From Amoebidium appalachense (Eukaryota > Ichthyosporea), in the NCBI GenBank assembly GCA_963693365.1, contig CAVNZM010000025.1, positions 1 through 63,244 on the forward strand: a DNA stretch of 63,244 nucleotides, written 5' to 3'. The notes under the pieces were generated by a model that saw only the letters and a list, made by a program, of their open reading frames with translations, was not told the DNA's origin and did not search any database. Shown here piece by piece: positions 62,151 to 63,244 of the stretch (positions within the stretch are counted from its first letter, which is position 1; each line of letters begins with the position of its first letter). The translations under genes were made by a program, and so were the position numbers.

Positions 62151-62161
62151 TCGGGTCCGTG

Positions 62162-63244
62162 GCAGGCCGTGGCACCTTGATTTCGCAAAGTAGTTTCTGG
62201 GCGGGCCTCCACCTACTTCACCAAATCTACTTGACATAAGGTGCCACAAATTTGATTGGATGGTATAGTAGTATAGTACAGCGATCGCACAAACAACCGA
62301 TTGCGCTAATCGGATCGCCGGCAGGCCGTGGCACCTTGATTTCGCAAAGTAGTTTCTGGGCGGGCCTCCACCTACTTCACCAAATCTACTTGACATAAGG
62401 TGCCACAAATTTGATTGGATGGTATAGTAGTATAGTACAGCGATCGCACAAACAACCGATTGCGCTAATCGGATCGCCGGCAGGCCGTGGCACCTTGATT
62501 TCGCAAAGTAGTTTCTGGGCGGGCCTCCACCTACTTCACCAAATCTACTTGACATAAGGTGCCACAAATTTGATTGGATGGTATAGAGATAGTAGGGGCT
62601 GTCGGGGGGCCCACCACCGTAGGTGCCAAATTTGATTGGATGGTATAGTAGTATAGTACAGCGATCGCACAAACAACCGATTGCGCTAATCGGATCGCCG
62701 GCAGGCCGTGGCACCTTGATTTCGCAAAGTAGTTTCTGGGCGGGCCTCCACCTACTTCACCAAATCTACTTGACATAAGGTGCCACAAATTTGATTGGAT
62801 GGTATAGTAGTATAGTACAGCGATCGCACAAACAACCGATTGCGCTAATCGGATCGCCGGCAGGCCGTGGCACCTTGATTTCGCAAAGTAGTTTCTGGGC
62901 GGGCCTCCACCTACTTCACCAAACCTACTTGACATAAGGTGCCACAAATTTGATTGGATGGTATAGTAGTATAGTACAGCGATCGCACAAACAACCGATT
63001 GCGCTAATCGGATCGCCGGCAGGCCGTGGCACCTTGATTTCGCAAAGTAGTTTCTGGGCGGGCCTCCACCTACTTCACCAAACCTACTTGACATAAGGTG
63101 CCACAAATTTGATTGGATGGTATAGTAGTATAGTACAGCGATCGCACAAACAACCGATTGCGCTAATCGGATCGCCGGCAGGCCGTGGCACCTTGATTTC
63201 GCAAAGTAGTTTCTGGGCGGGCCTCCACCTACTTCACCAAACCT
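62162..63244. repeat. 159-bp tandem repeat array running off the window end (possible genome terminus)
   Basis: GCAGGCCGTGGCACCTTGAT recurs at 62162 (first unit), 62321, 62480, 62701, 62860, 63019 and 63178: a 159-bp period with one longer 221-bp unit (62480-62700) that contains an extra, partly diverged segment. Units differ by rare substitutions (AAATCTACTT to AAACCTACTT in the last units). Because 159 is divisible by 3, frames stay open across units, but the translated repeat is not a credible protein. Position at the end of a gene-dense sequence suggests a terminal repeat region. Confidence 0.85.

Noticed and set aside
62148-63106. Long reverse-strand frames (188 and 191 codons) across the terminal repeat
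   Set aside because: The 159-bp period is divisible by 3, so any stop-free unit stays open. The translated repeat has no credible protein features.
62162-63244. Possible CRISPR-like array
   Set aside because: Whole units repeat head to tail without unique spacers; it is a simple tandem repeat.
1-63244. tRNA or rRNA genes
   Set aside because: No cloverleaf-like or conserved rRNA segment was noticed on either strand; a dedicated search was not possible.

Overview
The window looks like part of the genome of a GC-rich large DNA virus of the phylum Nucleocytoviricota (NCLDV). The evidence is a double-jelly-roll major capsid protein (7707-8987), a VLTF3-like late transcription factor (1937-2923), an Erv1-type thiol oxidase (5082-5489), an L1R/F9L-like N-myristoylated membrane protein (19126-19839), a stand-alone archaeo-eukaryotic primase (39586-40680), an SF3/D5-type helicase (53079-55116), a PD-(D/E)XK nuclease, a DUF5767-like virion-type gene and several KilA-N proteins. 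Genes are dense, short and on both strands. Many have a TATA box 30-80 nt upstream, and an AATAAA hexamer often overlaps the stop codon. I see no tRNA, rRNA or CRISPR. Gene content suits a virus of a protist or alga, but family and host cannot be fixed from sequence alone.

Layout. 1-17.7 kb: conserved core and virion-type genes (SWIB fragment, VLTF3, HNH nuclease, Erv1, a three-member paralogous family, capsid protein, zinc-ribbon nuclease, PD-(D/E)XK nuclease, coiled-coil and small membrane proteins, papain-like protease). 17.75-35.6 kb: a 4.7-kb segment of about seven genes in four tandem copies. Copies 1 and 4 are nearly clean. Copy 2 and the first part of copy 3 (about 23.3-27.1 kb) are badly degraded and strikingly poor in T on the given strand. 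35.6-44.7 kb: giant coiled-coil protein with in-frame minisatellites, primase, nucleotidyltransferase/RING-like fusion, a 40-residue basic protein, F-box protein and membrane/structural proteins. 44.7-57 kb: accessory region with KilA-N/endonuclease genes, a PAN-like membrane protein, SR-rich protein, C2H2 zinc-finger protein, SF3 helicase and a fifth KilA-N gene; 51.6-55.2 kb is clearly less GC-rich than its surroundings. 57-62 kb: lineage-specific genes, including a six-helix membrane protein and CCAAT-rich promoters. 62.16-63.24 kb: a 159-bp tandem repeat that runs off the end of the window and may be a genome terminus.

How it works together: primase and helicase would start and drive replication; VLTF3, SWIB, zinc-finger and KilA-N proteins would act on transcription and DNA; Erv1 would oxidise disulfides in virion membrane proteins such as the L1R-like protein; the capsid protein, coiled-coil proteins and many short single-pass membrane proteins would build the particle; the F-box and RING-like proteins point to use of host ubiquitin machinery.

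Data quality matters here. About ten single-copy genes carry one or two frameshifts, several in homopolymers, and the T-poor block is best explained as unpolished long-read sequence. Broken genes are therefore described as seen, and true gene decay is not assumed.
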